Source: Nocardia higoensis NBRC 100133 (GTDB taxonomy: Bacteria > Actinomycetota > Actinomycetes > Mycobacteriales > Mycobacteriaceae). Taken from it: a stretch of DNA of 64,000 nucleotides. Of this stretch, positions 1 through 8,347 are shown piece by piece. The notes beneath the pieces were generated by a model. It ran no database searches, was not told where the DNA came from, and saw nothing but the letters and a program-made list of their open reading frames with translations. The first letter of the stretch is position 1. Each line of letters begins with the position of its first letter. The position numbers and the translations under genes were made by a program. The stretch is taken from assembly GCF_000308595.1 (NCBI RefSeq), contig NZ_BAGA01000065.1, positions 95,425-159,424 on the forward strand, given 5' to 3'.

Positions 1-411
1 CGCGCCGGTTTCGGCGCGTCGGCATTCGGCGCCATGGTCGCCACCGCGGTGCTCACCGCCCCGCACGCCGCCGCCTGGGTCGGCGATCTCTCCGTGTCCG
101 GCGAGAATCACACCGTCGACTGCTCCTACACCCTGACCGCCCGGGTCGACCTCGACCGGCTGACCGAGGTGAAGTTCACCGACAACGGCGTGGCGATCCC
201 GGGCAGCCCGGTGAAGCCCTCGCTCCTCAGCGACAAGGTCACCATCAAGTGGAAGCCGACCACCGCCGGTTCGCACCGGCTGGAGGCCAGGCAGCTGCTG
301 ATCAGCGACTCGCTGACCGTGCAGGTGGCCGCGAGCTCCGGCGGATTCACCGGCAGCGCCTCCTGCGGTGGCGGGCTCGGCGGCTTGCTCCCGAGCCTGT
401 CGGCGGGCTGA
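1..411 (+). CDS. Secreted Ig-like domain protein, 5' end cut by window
   Basis: The reading frame is open from base 1, so the start lies outside the window. The first visible residues are small and hydrophobic (RAGFGASAFGAMVATAVLTAP) and end in HAAAW, like the end of a Sec signal peptide, so export is likely. The mature part is a compact beta-rich domain of about 75 residues with an Ig-like pattern (DNGVAIPG, WKPTTAGSHRLEA), followed by a Gly/Ser-rich tail. Two cysteines, in VDCSY and SASCGG, could pair. The exact family is not recognised and function is unknown. The gene ends at a perfect palindrome shared with the converging DUF402 gene. Confidence 0.6.
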   Translation, partial: RAGFGASAFGAMVATAVLTAPHAAAWVGDLSVSGENHTVDCSYTLTARVDLDRLTEVKFTDNGVAIPGSPVKPSLLSDKVTIKWKPTTAGSHRLEARQLLISDSLTVQVAASSGGFTGSASCGGGLGGLLPSLSAG

Positions 412-431
412 TCCGCGGACGGCACCCGGAA

Positions 432-459
432 TCGGCCCGGCGGATATCCGCCGGGCCGA
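432..459. terminator. Perfect 28-bp palindrome between convergent genes
   Basis: The arms (TCGGCCCGGCGGAT and its complement) are perfectly complementary with no unpaired loop on paper. The palindrome lies 20 bases after the first gene and 31 bases from the end of the DUF402 gene, so it can act as a bidirectional terminator. There is no strict T-run. Confidence 0.6.
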
Positions 460-490
460 ATGTCGTTTCCGGTGTTCGTTCGAGGTGTTC

Positions 491-1012
491 TCAGCGCCAG
501 GTGAGCGTGATGCCCAGCGAGTCGAGCCAGCGTTCCAGCGAGTAGCCGTGCGCGGCGATCCCGTCGATGGCGCGGGTGGCGTTCTCCACGGCGGCCTGCG
601 CCTCGGCGGCGGTCAGCAATCCCGAGGCGTGTGCGGCGAGCAGTTCGTCCACGTCGAGCAGTTCGGTGTCGCGGCCGGTGCGCACGACGATGTCGAGGTA
701 GTGGTCCACCGAGCGCCACAGCTGCGGCTCGACCTGGGCGAACACTCCGAGATCGAGGTAGAAGTCCTGGTCGCGGGGACACTCGGGGGTGAAGTCGAAG
801 ACGGTGACGCGCAGCGAGAGCTCGGGCAGCAGCCAGGATTGCAGGTAGTGGAATTCCGGGTGGTCGGAATGCCGCGCCATGTACAGGCCCCACGGTTCCA
901 CCCGGTAGCGCTCGACCGCGCGGACGAAGCCCTTCGGGTCGGTGTTGGTCTTGTTCGCCACATCGAAGTGCTCGACCTTGGGCCGGTGCACATGCACGGG
1001 TGCCTGCGTCAT
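491..1012 (-). CDS. DUF402 domain protein
   Basis: 173 residues. The sequence contains the DUF402 pattern: a WGLYMAR strand, a central LRVTVFDFTP strand, the acidic stretch DQDFYLDLGVFAQVEP, and a long C-terminal helix (DVDELLAAHASGLL). DUF402 includes nucleoside phosphatase-like proteins (FomD, NtdP) that use acidic residues to bind divalent metal, so a phosphatase role is possible but not shown here. The gene is divergent from uvrB, the same arrangement as Rv1632c/uvrB in M. tuberculosis (from memory). The ATG at 1012 begins a conserved-looking MTQAPVHVHRPKVEHFD. Confidence 0.8.
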   Translation of the reverse strand: MTQAPVHVHRPKVEHFDVANKTNTDPKGFVRAVERYRVEPWGLYMARHSDHPEFHYLQSWLLPELSLRVTVFDFTPECPRDQDFYLDLGVFAQVEPQLWRSVDHYLDIVVRTGRDTELLDVDELLAAHASGLLTAAEAQAAVENATRAIDGIAAHGYSLERWLDSLGITLTWR

Positions 1013-1074
1013 GGACCGAAATCTACCGGTGTCGCCGGGGTGAGGTGTTCAGCCGACCGGTAGGGCGAGCGTTG

Positions 1075-1092
1075 CCGAACCGACCGGTTCGG
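1075..1092. promoter_or_regulatory. Palindrome in DUF402/uvrB divergent region
   Basis: CCGAACC-GACC-GGTTCGG is a perfect inverted repeat in the 261-base divergent intergenic region. It resembles a LexA site, but the GAAC and GTTC halves are six bases apart rather than the usual four, so an SOS assignment is not supported. It could be an operator for another repressor or a transcript hairpin. Confidence 0.3.
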
Positions 1093-1273
1093 ATCGTTGA
1101 GAGTTGAACTTGTTGCTAGACGATAGCTGGCGTGGATATTCTGGCTCGGCCCGAGGCTCGAGCGTTCCGATCCGGTTCCCCGCCATCAGCCGGGGGCGTG
1201 AGTCGGGCCGGGCTGGAGGGGAGTCCGGCCCGCTCGGGCGATTCCTGTCGGTCCTCGCAATTACGCTGGTTCC

Positions 1274-3448
1274 ATGGCTTTCGCTACCGAGATCCCCGCC
1301 GAGGACGAGAGCACGCCTCTCGCGCACTCGGAGTTCCGCCCGGTCGGCTCCATCGAGCGTGTCGAGGGCCGCTTCGAGGTGGTCAGCGAACACAAGCCGG
1401 CCGGTGACCAGCCCGCCGCCATCGCCGAACTGGAGCGGCGCATCCGCTCCGGGGAGAAGGACGTGGTACTGCTCGGCGCCACCGGCACCGGCAAGTCCGC
1501 GACCACCGCCTGGCTCATCGAGCGCGTGCAACGGCCGACCCTGGTGATGGCGCCGAACAAGACGCTGGCCGCCCAGCTGGCCAACGAACTGCGGGAGATG
1601 TTGCCGCACAACGCGGTCGAATACTTCGTCTCCTACTACGACTACTACCAACCCGAGGCCTACATCGCCCAGACCGACACCTACATCGAGAAGGACAGCT
1701 CGATCAACGACGACGTGGAGCGGTTGCGCCACGCCGCCACCTCGAGTCTGCTGTCCCGCCGCGATGTGGTGGTGGTCGCCTCGGTGTCGTGCATCTACGG
1801 CCTGGGCACGCCGCAGTCGTATCTGGACCGGTCGGTGGCGCTCGAGGTCGGCACCGAGGTCGATCGCGACGCACTGCTGCGGCTGCTGGTCGACGTGCAG
1901 TACACCCGCAACGACCTGTCGTTCACCCGCGGCTCGTTCCGGGTGCGCGGCGACACCGTCGAGATCATCCCGTCCTACGAGGAACTCGCGGTCCGCATCG
2001 AGTTCTTCGGCGACGAGATCGAGGCGCTGTACTACCTGCACCCGCTCACCGGTGACGTGGTGCGTCAGGTGGACACCGTGCGCATCTTCCCGGCCACCCA
2101 CTACGTGGCGGGGCCGGACCGGATGGAGCGCGCGGTGGCCGATATCGAGGCCGAACTCGAACAGCGGCTGGCCGAACTGGAACGGCAGGGCAAGTTGCTC
2201 GAGGCGCAGCGGCTGCGCATGCGCACCCAGTACGACCTGGAGATGATCCGCCAGGTCGGCTTCTGCTCCGGCATCGAGAACTATTCGCGCCACATCGACG
2301 GCCGCCCGGCCGGATCGGCGCCCGCGACGCTGCTGGACTACTTCCCCGAGGATTTCCTGCTCGTCATCGACGAATCGCACGTGACCGTGCCGCAGATCGG
2401 CGGCATGTACGAAGGCGACATGTCGCGCAAGCGCAATCTCGTCGAGTACGGCTTCCGGTTGCCGTCGGCCGTGGACAACCGGCCGCTGACCTGGGAGGAG
2501 TTCGCCGAGCGCATCGGCCAGGTGGTCTATCTGTCGGCCACCCCGGGGCCCTACGAGCTGGGGCAGACCGGCGGTGAGGTGGTCGAGCAGGTCATCCGCC
2601 CGACCGGCCTGGTCGATCCGCTGGTGGTGGTGAAGCCGACCCAGGGACAGATCGACGATCTGCTGCACGAGATCCGGCTGCGCACCGAGCGCGACGAGCG
2701 GGTGCTGGTCACCACGCTGACCAAGAAGATGGCCGAGGATCTCACCGACTACCTGCTCGGCCTCGGCGTGCGGGTGCGCTACCTGCACTCCGAGATCGAC
2801 ACCCTGCGCCGGGTGGAACTGCTGCGACAGCTGCGGTTGGGCGAGTACGACGTGCTCGTCGGCATCAACCTGCTGCGCGAGGGCCTCGACCTGCCCGAGG
2901 TCTCGCTGGTGGCGATCCTGGACGCGGACAAGGAGGGCTTCCTGCGCAGCAGCACCAGCCTCATCCAGACCATCGGCCGCGCGGCCCGCAACGTCTCCGG
3001 CGAAGTGCACATGTACGCCGACAAGATCACCGACTCCATGCAGCACGCCATCGAGGAGACCGAGCGGCGCCGCGCCAAGCAGATCGCCTACAACGAGGAG
3101 ATGGGGATCGACCCGCAGCCGCTGCGCAAGAAGATCGCCGACATCCTCGATCAGGTCTATCGGGAGGCCGAGGAGACCGAGGTGGAGATCGGCGGGTCGG
3201 GGCGCAATGCCAGCCGCGGTCGCCGCGCCCAGGGCGAGCCGGGGCGCGCGATGAGCGCGGGCGTGTTCGAGGGTCGCGACGTGAAGTCCATGCCGCGCGC
3301 CGAACTGGCCGATCTGGTCGGTCAGCTCACCGATCAGATGATGAACGCCGCCCGCGAACTGCAGTTCGAGCTGGCAGGCCGGTTGCGCGACGAGATCGCC
3401 GACCTCAAGAAGGAATTGCGCGGTATGGACGCCGCCGGACTGGGCTGA
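1274..3448 (+). CDS. uvrB: UvrABC excinuclease subunit B
   Basis: 724 residues, near the usual size plus a short tail. UvrB receives damaged DNA from UvrA, verifies the lesion with its beta-hairpin and recruits UvrC for incision. Visible features: Walker A GATGTGKS at residues 68-75, the Tyr-rich beta-hairpin ([11 protein letters not shown]), helicase motif II (VIDESH), motif VI (IGRAARN), and a C-terminal UVR motif around residues 680-715 that binds UvrC. The ATG at 1274 has no clear Shine-Dalgarno. A TANNNT box (TACGCT, 1262-1267) lies seven bases upstream, so the mRNA may be leaderless. A strong hairpin follows the stop. Confidence 0.97.
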   Translation: MAFATEIPAEDESTPLAHSEFRPVGSIERVEGRFEVVSEHKPAGDQPAAIAELERRIRSGEKDVVLLGATGTGKSATTAWLIERVQRPTLVMAPNKTLAAQLANELREMLPHNAVEYFVSYYDYYQPEAYIAQTDTYIEKDSSINDDVERLRHAATSSLLSRRDVVVVASVSCIYGLGTPQSYLDRSVALEVGTEVDRDALLRLLVDVQYTRNDLSFTRGSFRVRGDTVEIIPSYEELAVRIEFFGDEIEALYYLHPLTGDVVRQVDTVRIFPATHYVAGPDRMERAVADIEAELEQRLAELERQGKLLEAQRLRMRTQYDLEMIRQVGFCSGIENYSRHIDGRPAGSAPATLLDYFPEDFLLVIDESHVTVPQIGGMYEGDMSRKRNLVEYGFRLPSAVDNRPLTWEEFAERIGQVVYLSATPGPYELGQTGGEVVEQVIRPTGLVDPLVVVKPTQGQIDDLLHEIRLRTERDERVLVTTLTKKMAEDLTDYLLGLGVRVRYLHSEIDTLRRVELLRQLRLGEYDVLVGINLLREGLDLPEVSLVAILDADKEGFLRSSTSLIQTIGRAARNVSGEVHMYADKITDSMQHAIEETERRRAKQIAYNEEMGIDPQPLRKKIADILDQVYREAEETEVEIGGSGRNASRGRRAQGEPGRAMSAGVFEGRDVKSMPRAELADLVGQLTDQMMNAARELQFELAGRLRDEIADLKKELRGMDAAGLG

Positions 3449-3467
3449 GCCGTGCCCGCCGGCGGAT

Positions 3468-3507
3468 GCGCCGCACCGGTCTCCGATCGTGGAAGCCGGT
3501 GCGGCGC
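3468..3507. terminator. Terminator between uvrB and VOC gene
   Basis: A perfect 12-bp stem (GCGCCGCACCGG, 3468-3479, with its complement at 3496-3507) and a 16-base loop lies between two converging genes, 20 bases after uvrB. There is no T-tract, which is common for actinobacterial terminators. Confidence 0.65.
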
Positions 3508-3523
3508 GGCACTTCCCGCTCGA

Positions 3524-3994
3524 TCAGACCTGGGTGGCCAGCCACTCGTTCACGCGCCGCTCGCCCTCCTCGCGGGAGACGTCCTCGACGCGGGTCATCA
3601 CCACCCAGCGGTGCCCGAACGGGTCGAGGACCAAGCCGTAGCGGTCGCCGGTGACGAAGGTTTGCGGCTGTTCCACGCCTCGGGCGCCGCGCTCGGACGC
3701 GCGCCGGATCACCGCATCGACATCGGGGCAGTAGTGCACGATCGAGGTGTGCACCCACTCGCCGTTGGGTGCGAGCACGCCGTGCTCGGGCACCGGCATG
3801 CCCACCTGAACGGTGGAATCGCCGATGCGCAGTTCGGCGTGTGCGGGATTGCCGTCCGGAAGGTCGTTGCGGCTGAAGACTTCGGCCCCGAACACCTCGG
3901 TGTAGAAGTCGATCGCGGCATTGCCATCGGCGACCGCCAGGAAACAGGTGATGGAGTGGTATCCCTCGGGAATCGGATCAACCTTCGCTGTCAT
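3524..3994 (-). CDS. VOC/PhnB-like glyoxalase-fold protein
   Basis: 156 residues from the ATG at 3994. An in-frame extension to 4090 is possible, but it would overlap the divergent AraC gene and has no family resemblance. The sequence matches the PhnB-like VOC fold: YHSITCFLAVADGNAAIDFYTEVFGAE opens the domain, followed by HAELRIGDSTVQVG and GDRYGLVLDPFGHRW, the usual C-terminal metal-site region. Substrate cannot be inferred. It is transcribed away from an AraC-family regulator across a 67-base gap, so the two may be functionally linked. Confidence 0.85.
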   Translation of the reverse strand: MTAKVDPIPEGYHSITCFLAVADGNAAIDFYTEVFGAEVFSRNDLPDGNPAHAELRIGDSTVQVGMPVPEHGVLAPNGEWVHTSIVHYCPDVDAVIRRASERGARGVEQPQTFVTGDRYGLVLDPFGHRWVVMTRVEDVSREEGERRVNEWLATQV

Positions 3995-4061
3995 GGCTTC
4001 GAGTCTGCTGGGCCGGGCCGCGGCGGGCTTGTAAGAAGGCGACAATCCGCGGGAGCGCGCC

Positions 4062-4916
4062 GTGGAGACTGATCCGGGGGAGAAGGGCATCCTGCATCCG
4101 CGTGAGCAGTCCCGGCATCGCCGGCTGCGCAGGCTGTCGCCCGGCCCGTCGGCGGGCCGGTTCGTGCAGTGGTACTGGCTGGTCGACTGGGATCTGCGCG
4201 ACCGGCCCGCCTATCGCGCCGAGGTGCTCTCGTTCCCCTGCGTGAACCTGACCTTCGAACGCAGCGCGACCCGCACCGGCGCCTTCGTCACCGGCGTGAC
4301 CACCACCCGCTACATTCGCGAATTGACCGGCGCGGGCCGCGTTTTCGGGGTGCGGTTCCGCGCCGGTGGGTTCGGCGCCTACACCGGATCCGATGTCGGT
4401 GCGCTGCGCGACCGCAGTGTCGAACTGCGCGAGGTGTTTCCGGACGTGGGGGATCTCGGCGAGCGGGTGCTGGCCGAGGACGACGACGAGGTGCGCCGCG
4501 CGCTGGTGGAGCAGTGGCTCGCGGCCGAGGCGGTCGAGCCGGACGAAACGTATCGCCTGGTGCTGCGCATCGTGGCGGCAATGGAACACGATCGCGAACT
4601 GACCCGGGTGGACCAGGTGACCGAACGATTCGGAGTGTCGGTCCGCACGCTGCAACGCATGTTCGCCCGGTATGTGGGGGCGAGCCCGAAGTGGGTGCTG
4701 CGCCGCTATCGCCTGCAGGACGGAGCGGATCTGCTCGCCCGCGGCGATGTCACGGATTTGGCCGGGCTGGCGGTGGAACTCGGCTATTTCGATCAAGCGC
4801 ATTTCTCTCGTGAGTTCGGCGCAGAGATCGGAATGTCGCCCTCGGAGTATGCGCGGCATTCCTCGGTCGCTGTCGGAGGATTTGCGCCCGATACGGTTCA
4901 GCGCACCGGCGGGTAA
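4062..4916 (+). CDS. AraC-family transcriptional regulator
   Basis: 284 residues. The N-terminal half looks like the DUF6597-type effector or association domain (GRFVQWYWLVDW ... GVRFRAGGFGAY). The C-terminal AraC DNA-binding domain spans about residues 180-270, with two helix-turn-helix units; signature pieces are FGVSVRTLQRMFARYVGASPK and LAVELGYFDQAHFSREF. The VOC gene lies immediately upstream on the opposite strand and is the most obvious candidate target. No effector can be named. Confidence 0.88.
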   Translation: METDPGEKGILHPREQSRHRRLRRLSPGPSAGRFVQWYWLVDWDLRDRPAYRAEVLSFPCVNLTFERSATRTGAFVTGVTTTRYIRELTGAGRVFGVRFRAGGFGAYTGSDVGALRDRSVELREVFPDVGDLGERVLAEDDDEVRRALVEQWLAAEAVEPDETYRLVLRIVAAMEHDRELTRVDQVTERFGVSVRTLQRMFARYVGASPKWVLRRYRLQDGADLLARGDVTDLAGLAVELGYFDQAHFSREFGAEIGMSPSEYARHSSVAVGGFAPDTVQRTGG

Positions 4917-5346
4917 TTCGAGCGGGCGATTTTCGGGAGGTCGCGAGAGTTGACCGTGGCGGGGTTCACAATGGCCCGCGAGGGTCTGTGGTCGCGGTAA
5001 CAGGACTGGTCAAGGGGCTCGGCGTCGCGGCGCCCGGTCGCGTGCGACGTGCGCCGCGATTTCGGCTCCTGTGATGAATGTCCCAGCGTGCCAAGCCACT
5101 TCGGATTCGTTGTGACTGTTCACAGCATGCGCCCAGGACAATTCCGATTCGCCCTGGTGAGTCGGTGCCCGGCACAAACACGGCCGGTCCGGAATCGGTG
5201 CCACCGCGACATGACGGACTGTGATGTGTTGCGAATTATGCAGTTTTCGCACCCGGAGGGGCTATCGTCGGTTCAGTCGCCGCGCCGGTGCCCGACATGC
5301 CGGGAGTGCTGAGCGCAGGTACCCGACCCGCATAGTTGGAGGAGAA
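4917..5346. other. 430-base intergenic region before usp
   Basis: No convincing gene is seen here. It holds a TGTGA-CTGT-TCACA palindrome (5111-5124) and a good Shine-Dalgarno (GGAGGAG, about 5337-5343) for the universal stress gene. The rest is ordinary GC-rich spacer, presumably containing the usp promoter, which I could not place. Confidence 0.5.
5111..5124. promoter_or_regulatory. CRP-like palindrome upstream of usp
   Basis: TGTGA and TCACA half-sites are exactly those of CRP/Crp-Fnr sites, but the spacer is 4 bases instead of 6. It lies about 220 bases upstream of the usp start. Possible regulator site, weak evidence. Confidence 0.25.
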
Positions 5347-5799
5347 ATGACCGCCTACCGGACCATTGTCGTCGGTACCGATGGCTCGGACTCGTCGTAT
5401 GTAGCAGTCGAGAAGGCCGCCGCGCTGGCGGCCGACGCCGGAGCCACCCTCGTCGTGGCCTGCGCCTACTACCCGACCGACGACCGGGAGATCGCCGCCG
5501 CCGCCGATGTGCTCAAGGACGAGGCCTACCAGGTCCGCGGGTCGGCTCCGACCACCGAGATCCTGCGCATCGCCCGCGACAAGGCCGCGGCGGCGGGCGC
5601 GAAGGACATCGTCGAGCGCCCGATCGTCGGTGAACCCGTCGAGTCGCTGCTGAGCCTGATCAAGGAGACCGACGCGGATCTGCTCGTCGTCGGCAACCGG
5701 GGTCTGAACACGCTGGCGGGCCGCCTGCTCGGCTCGGTGCCCTCCGATGTCGCGCGCAAGTCGCGCTCGGATGTGCTGATCGTGCACACCGTGCGCTGA
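5347..5799 (+). CDS. Universal stress protein (Rv1636-like)
   Basis: 150 residues, a single UspA domain. The ATP-binding signature G-2x-G-9x-G(S) is present in VVGNRGLNTLAGRLLGSVP, and the N-terminal strand TIVVGTDGSDSS carries the conserved Asp. The start is fixed by the GGAGGAGAA Shine-Dalgarno just before ATG 5347. Sequence and position between uvrB and uvrA match M. tuberculosis Rv1636, which binds cAMP; the same property here is inference. A strong T-tailed terminator follows. Confidence 0.93.
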   Translation: MTAYRTIVVGTDGSDSSYVAVEKAAALAADAGATLVVACAYYPTDDREIAAAADVLKDEAYQVRGSAPTTEILRIARDKAAAAGAKDIVERPIVGEPVESLLSLIKETDADLLVVGNRGLNTLAGRLLGSVPSDVARKSRSDVLIVHTVR

Positions 5800-5813
5800 C
5801 CCGCCTCCGCTCG

Positions 5814-5859
5814 GGCGAGCTCCGCATCCTGGCGTCCGGGATGCGGAGCTCGCCTTTTT
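5814..5859 (+). terminator. Rho-independent terminator after usp
   Basis: A perfect 16-bp stem (GGCGAGCTCCGCATCC, 5814-5829, with its complement at 5839-5854) and a 9-base loop is followed by TTTTT (5855-5859). It also lies just beyond the 3' end of the converging ATPase gene and may serve both strands. Confidence 0.9.
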
Positions 5860-5865
5860 CCGGGG

Positions 5866-8166
5866 TCAGTCCAGTGCGGCGAGCACCTCGGGCAGATCGG
5901 CGCTGTGCACGACGATCAGCCGCTGGGTGGCGCGAGTCAGCGCCACGTAGAGATCGTTGAGCCCGCGCGGGGATTCCGCGATCAGCCCCGCGGGTTCCAC
6001 CAGCACCACATCGTCGAACTCCAGGCCCTTGACCTGCTGCACCGTCAGCACCCGCACCGACTCGCCGTCCAGTTCCGCCAGCTCGGTGGTCGTGTCGGCC
6101 GGCGCGATCACCGCGGTGGTGCCGGGTCCGCGCCGCTGCGCCACCACCTCCGCGACCCGCGCGGCCAGTTGCTCGCGTCCGACCCGGTACGCGACCGGCG
6201 GATGCCCCGAGTCGCGCACCGAGCGCGGCGCGCTCGCCGTGGGATCGATGGCGGCCAGCACGTCGGCGGCGATCGCCATGATCTCCGACGGGGTGCGGTA
6301 GTTGACGGTCAGCTCGGTCAGTTTCCAGCGCTTGGCGACATACGGTTCCAGCACCTCCTGCCAGGACGACGCGCCCGCCGGGTCGCCGGTCTGGGCCACA
6401 TCGCCCACCACCGTCATCCACCGGTTCGGAATGCGCCGCATGACCATCCGCCATGCCATCTCCGAAAGTTCCTGCGCCTCGTCCACGATGACGTGCCCGT
6501 AGGTCCAGGTGCGGTCCCCGGCCGCGCGCTCGGCGGCGGTGAGCTTGGCGCGCACGTCCTGGCGTTCGGCCAGCTGGGCGGCGTCGATCAGGTCGTAGGC
6601 CATCAGGATCTCCGGATCGAGATCGTCCTCGAGATCCTGCGGCGCGGAGCCGGTGAGGATGTCGAGCGCGTCCTGTGCCTCGGCGATCTTGGACCGCCAG
6701 CGCCTGCGGGCGCGTTCCCGCTCTTCGGCGTCGTCCACGCCGAGCAGCTCGGCCAGCTCGTCGAGCAGCGGAGCGTCGGCGGCGCTGAATTCACCGGTGT
6801 CCGGCCGCAGCAGCTCGGCGCGTTCCACCGGCTCCAGCGAGCGGCCCGCCTTGTCCAGGCGGTCAGGGTCGGCGAGCAGATCGGCCAGCACCTGTTGCGG
6901 AGTCAGCAGCGGCCACAGCCGGGCGATGGCGGCCTGGACGGCGGGATCGGATTTCATCTCGTCGCGGATCTCGGCCAGATCGGCGCGACTGAGCAGGCTC
7001 GGCCCGCCGGACAGATCCGCGCCCATGGTCTGCGCCAGCTGCTCGGTGAGCGCGTCGATGACGGAGTTCGCGAAGATCGGCCGGGCGAGATTGTGCGCGC
7101 GGCGCGAGGAGCGGGCCCGCCCGCGCGCCTTGGTGGCGATCTTCTTGTCCAGCGTCACCGGATAGCCGTCGAAGGACAGCGCGATCGGCTGGGCGGGCAC
7201 CTCCTGGCGTTCTCGCACGGCCTGCTTGAGCACCTCGAGCATGCGCAGCGAACCCTTGATCTCGCCGGCGCGCAGCGAGTCCGCCCTGGTCGCCTTCACG
7301 CCCGGATACAGGTCGCCGATGGTGGACAGCAGCACGCCGGTCTCGCCGAGCGAGGGCAGCACCTGGCCGATGTAGTCCAGGAAGGTGGCATTCGGGCCGA
7401 CGATCAGCACGCCGGACTTGGCCAGCTGCTGGCGGAAGTTGTAGAGCAGGTACGCGGCGCGGTGCAGGGCGACCGCCGTCTTGCCGGTGCCCGGCCCGCC
7501 CTGGACCACGAGCACACTCTTGTGTTCGGAGCGGATGATCGCGTCCTGCTGGCTCTGGATGGTCTCGACGATGTCGGTCATGTGCCCGGTGCGGGCGGCG
7601 TTGAGGGCGGCCAGCAGCGCGCTCTCGCTGCCGACGCCGCCACCGGAGTCGACCATGCCCGCGCGTTCGGCGGCGTCGAGATCGAGGTATTCGTCGGTGA
7701 TCGCGGTGACCGAGCGGTTGCGGGTGCGGATGTGCCTGCGCCGGGTGACCCCGTCCGGCGCGGCCGTGGTGGCCAGGTAGAACGGGCGGGCCATCGGAGC
7801 GCGCCAGTCCAGCAGCAGGGTGGCGTAGTCGTCGCGTTCGTCGAGGATGCCGATCCTGCCGATATATCGTGGTTCCTCGCCCTCGGCCGCCAGATCTATG
7901 CGGCCGAAACACAGCCCGTGCTCGGCGGCGTCGAACTTGGTCAGCTCCTCGGTGTAGAGCTGGGTGAACGATTCGCGTTCGCTGCGGGCTTGCGGGGCGC
8001 CGCTGTTCTCCAGCAGGACGGTGCGCAACCGGTTCTGGGTGTAGGCGCGCATCCCGTCGAGCCGGTCGTAGAGCAGCGTCAGGTAGTCCTGTTCGCGGGC
8101 GATCTCACGGTCGCGCTCGGCAGCGGCGTCGGTCGTGTCGCCGGCCAGGGGGAGGCGGTCGGGCAC
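5866..8166 (-). CDS. HelD/HelR-type RNA polymerase-recycling ATPase
   Basis: 766 residues, UvrD/Rep-like superfamily 1 fold. An N-terminal coiled-coil arm (DREIAREQDYLTLLYDRLD) precedes the first ATPase half, with Walker A GGPGTGKT at residues 223-230. Later motifs include VIVDEAQELSEMAWRM (motif II) and VLTVQQVKGLEFDDVVLVEP. Actinobacterial HelD/HelR proteins insert into RNA polymerase and remove it from DNA or nascent RNA, and some confer rifamycin tolerance. Which subtype this is cannot be decided by eye. The start is a GTG at 8166 preceded by AAGGAG. An 11-bp inverted repeat sits about 50 bases upstream of the start. Confidence 0.85.
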   Translation of the reverse strand: MPDRLPLAGDTTDAAAERDREIAREQDYLTLLYDRLDGMRAYTQNRLRTVLLENSGAPQARSERESFTQLYTEELTKFDAAEHGLCFGRIDLAAEGEEPRYIGRIGILDERDDYATLLLDWRAPMARPFYLATTAAPDGVTRRRHIRTRNRSVTAITDEYLDLDAAERAGMVDSGGGVGSESALLAALNAARTGHMTDIVETIQSQQDAIIRSEHKSVLVVQGGPGTGKTAVALHRAAYLLYNFRQQLAKSGVLIVGPNATFLDYIGQVLPSLGETGVLLSTIGDLYPGVKATRADSLRAGEIKGSLRMLEVLKQAVRERQEVPAQPIALSFDGYPVTLDKKIATKARGRARSSRRAHNLARPIFANSVIDALTEQLAQTMGADLSGGPSLLSRADLAEIRDEMKSDPAVQAAIARLWPLLTPQQVLADLLADPDRLDKAGRSLEPVERAELLRPDTGEFSAADAPLLDELAELLGVDDAEERERARRRWRSKIAEAQDALDILTGSAPQDLEDDLDPEILMAYDLIDAAQLAERQDVRAKLTAAERAAGDRTWTYGHVIVDEAQELSEMAWRMVMRRIPNRWMTVVGDVAQTGDPAGASSWQEVLEPYVAKRWKLTELTVNYRTPSEIMAIAADVLAAIDPTASAPRSVRDSGHPPVAYRVGREQLAARVAEVVAQRRGPGTTAVIAPADTTTELAELDGESVRVLTVQQVKGLEFDDVVLVEPAGLIAESPRGLNDLYVALTRATQRLIVVHSADLPEVLAALD

Positions 8167-8216
8167 TGTGAACTCCTTCTCGATGCCGCTGTCCGGTGCG
8201 GAAGCGCTGCACGGGG

Positions 8217-8247
8217 CCGCCGTGCGCGAGGCAGGTGCGCACGGCGG
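8217..8247 (-). promoter_or_regulatory. Inverted repeat upstream of the HelD/HelR gene
   Basis: A perfect 11-bp inverted repeat (CCGCCGTGCGC at 8217-8227, complement at 8237-8247) with a 9-base spacer, 50 bases upstream of the GTG start. It could be an operator or a leader hairpin. It does not match what I recall of the rifamycin-associated element. Confidence 0.35.
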
Positions 8248-8347
8248 AAAACAGAGCTGTCGAGTCTACTGGGAGTTCGCCGCTCCCGCCGTCACCGCCG
8301 CCCCGGTCCGGCGGGGCTCGGCCGATGTGCTCTCGGACGCGGCGCCC

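Noticed and set aside
1075..1092. Possible LexA/SOS box upstream of uvrB
   Set aside because: GAAC and GTTC halves are separated by six bases; the known actinobacterial box needs four. Kept only as an unassigned palindrome.
5236..5270. SigF/SigB-like promoter (GTTT ... GGCTAT) before usp
   Set aside because: The spacing between the two boxes is too short and the second box is imperfect.
8167..8347. Rifamycin-associated element before the HelD/HelR gene
   Set aside because: The inverted repeat present does not match the element as I remember it; calling it such would be guesswork.
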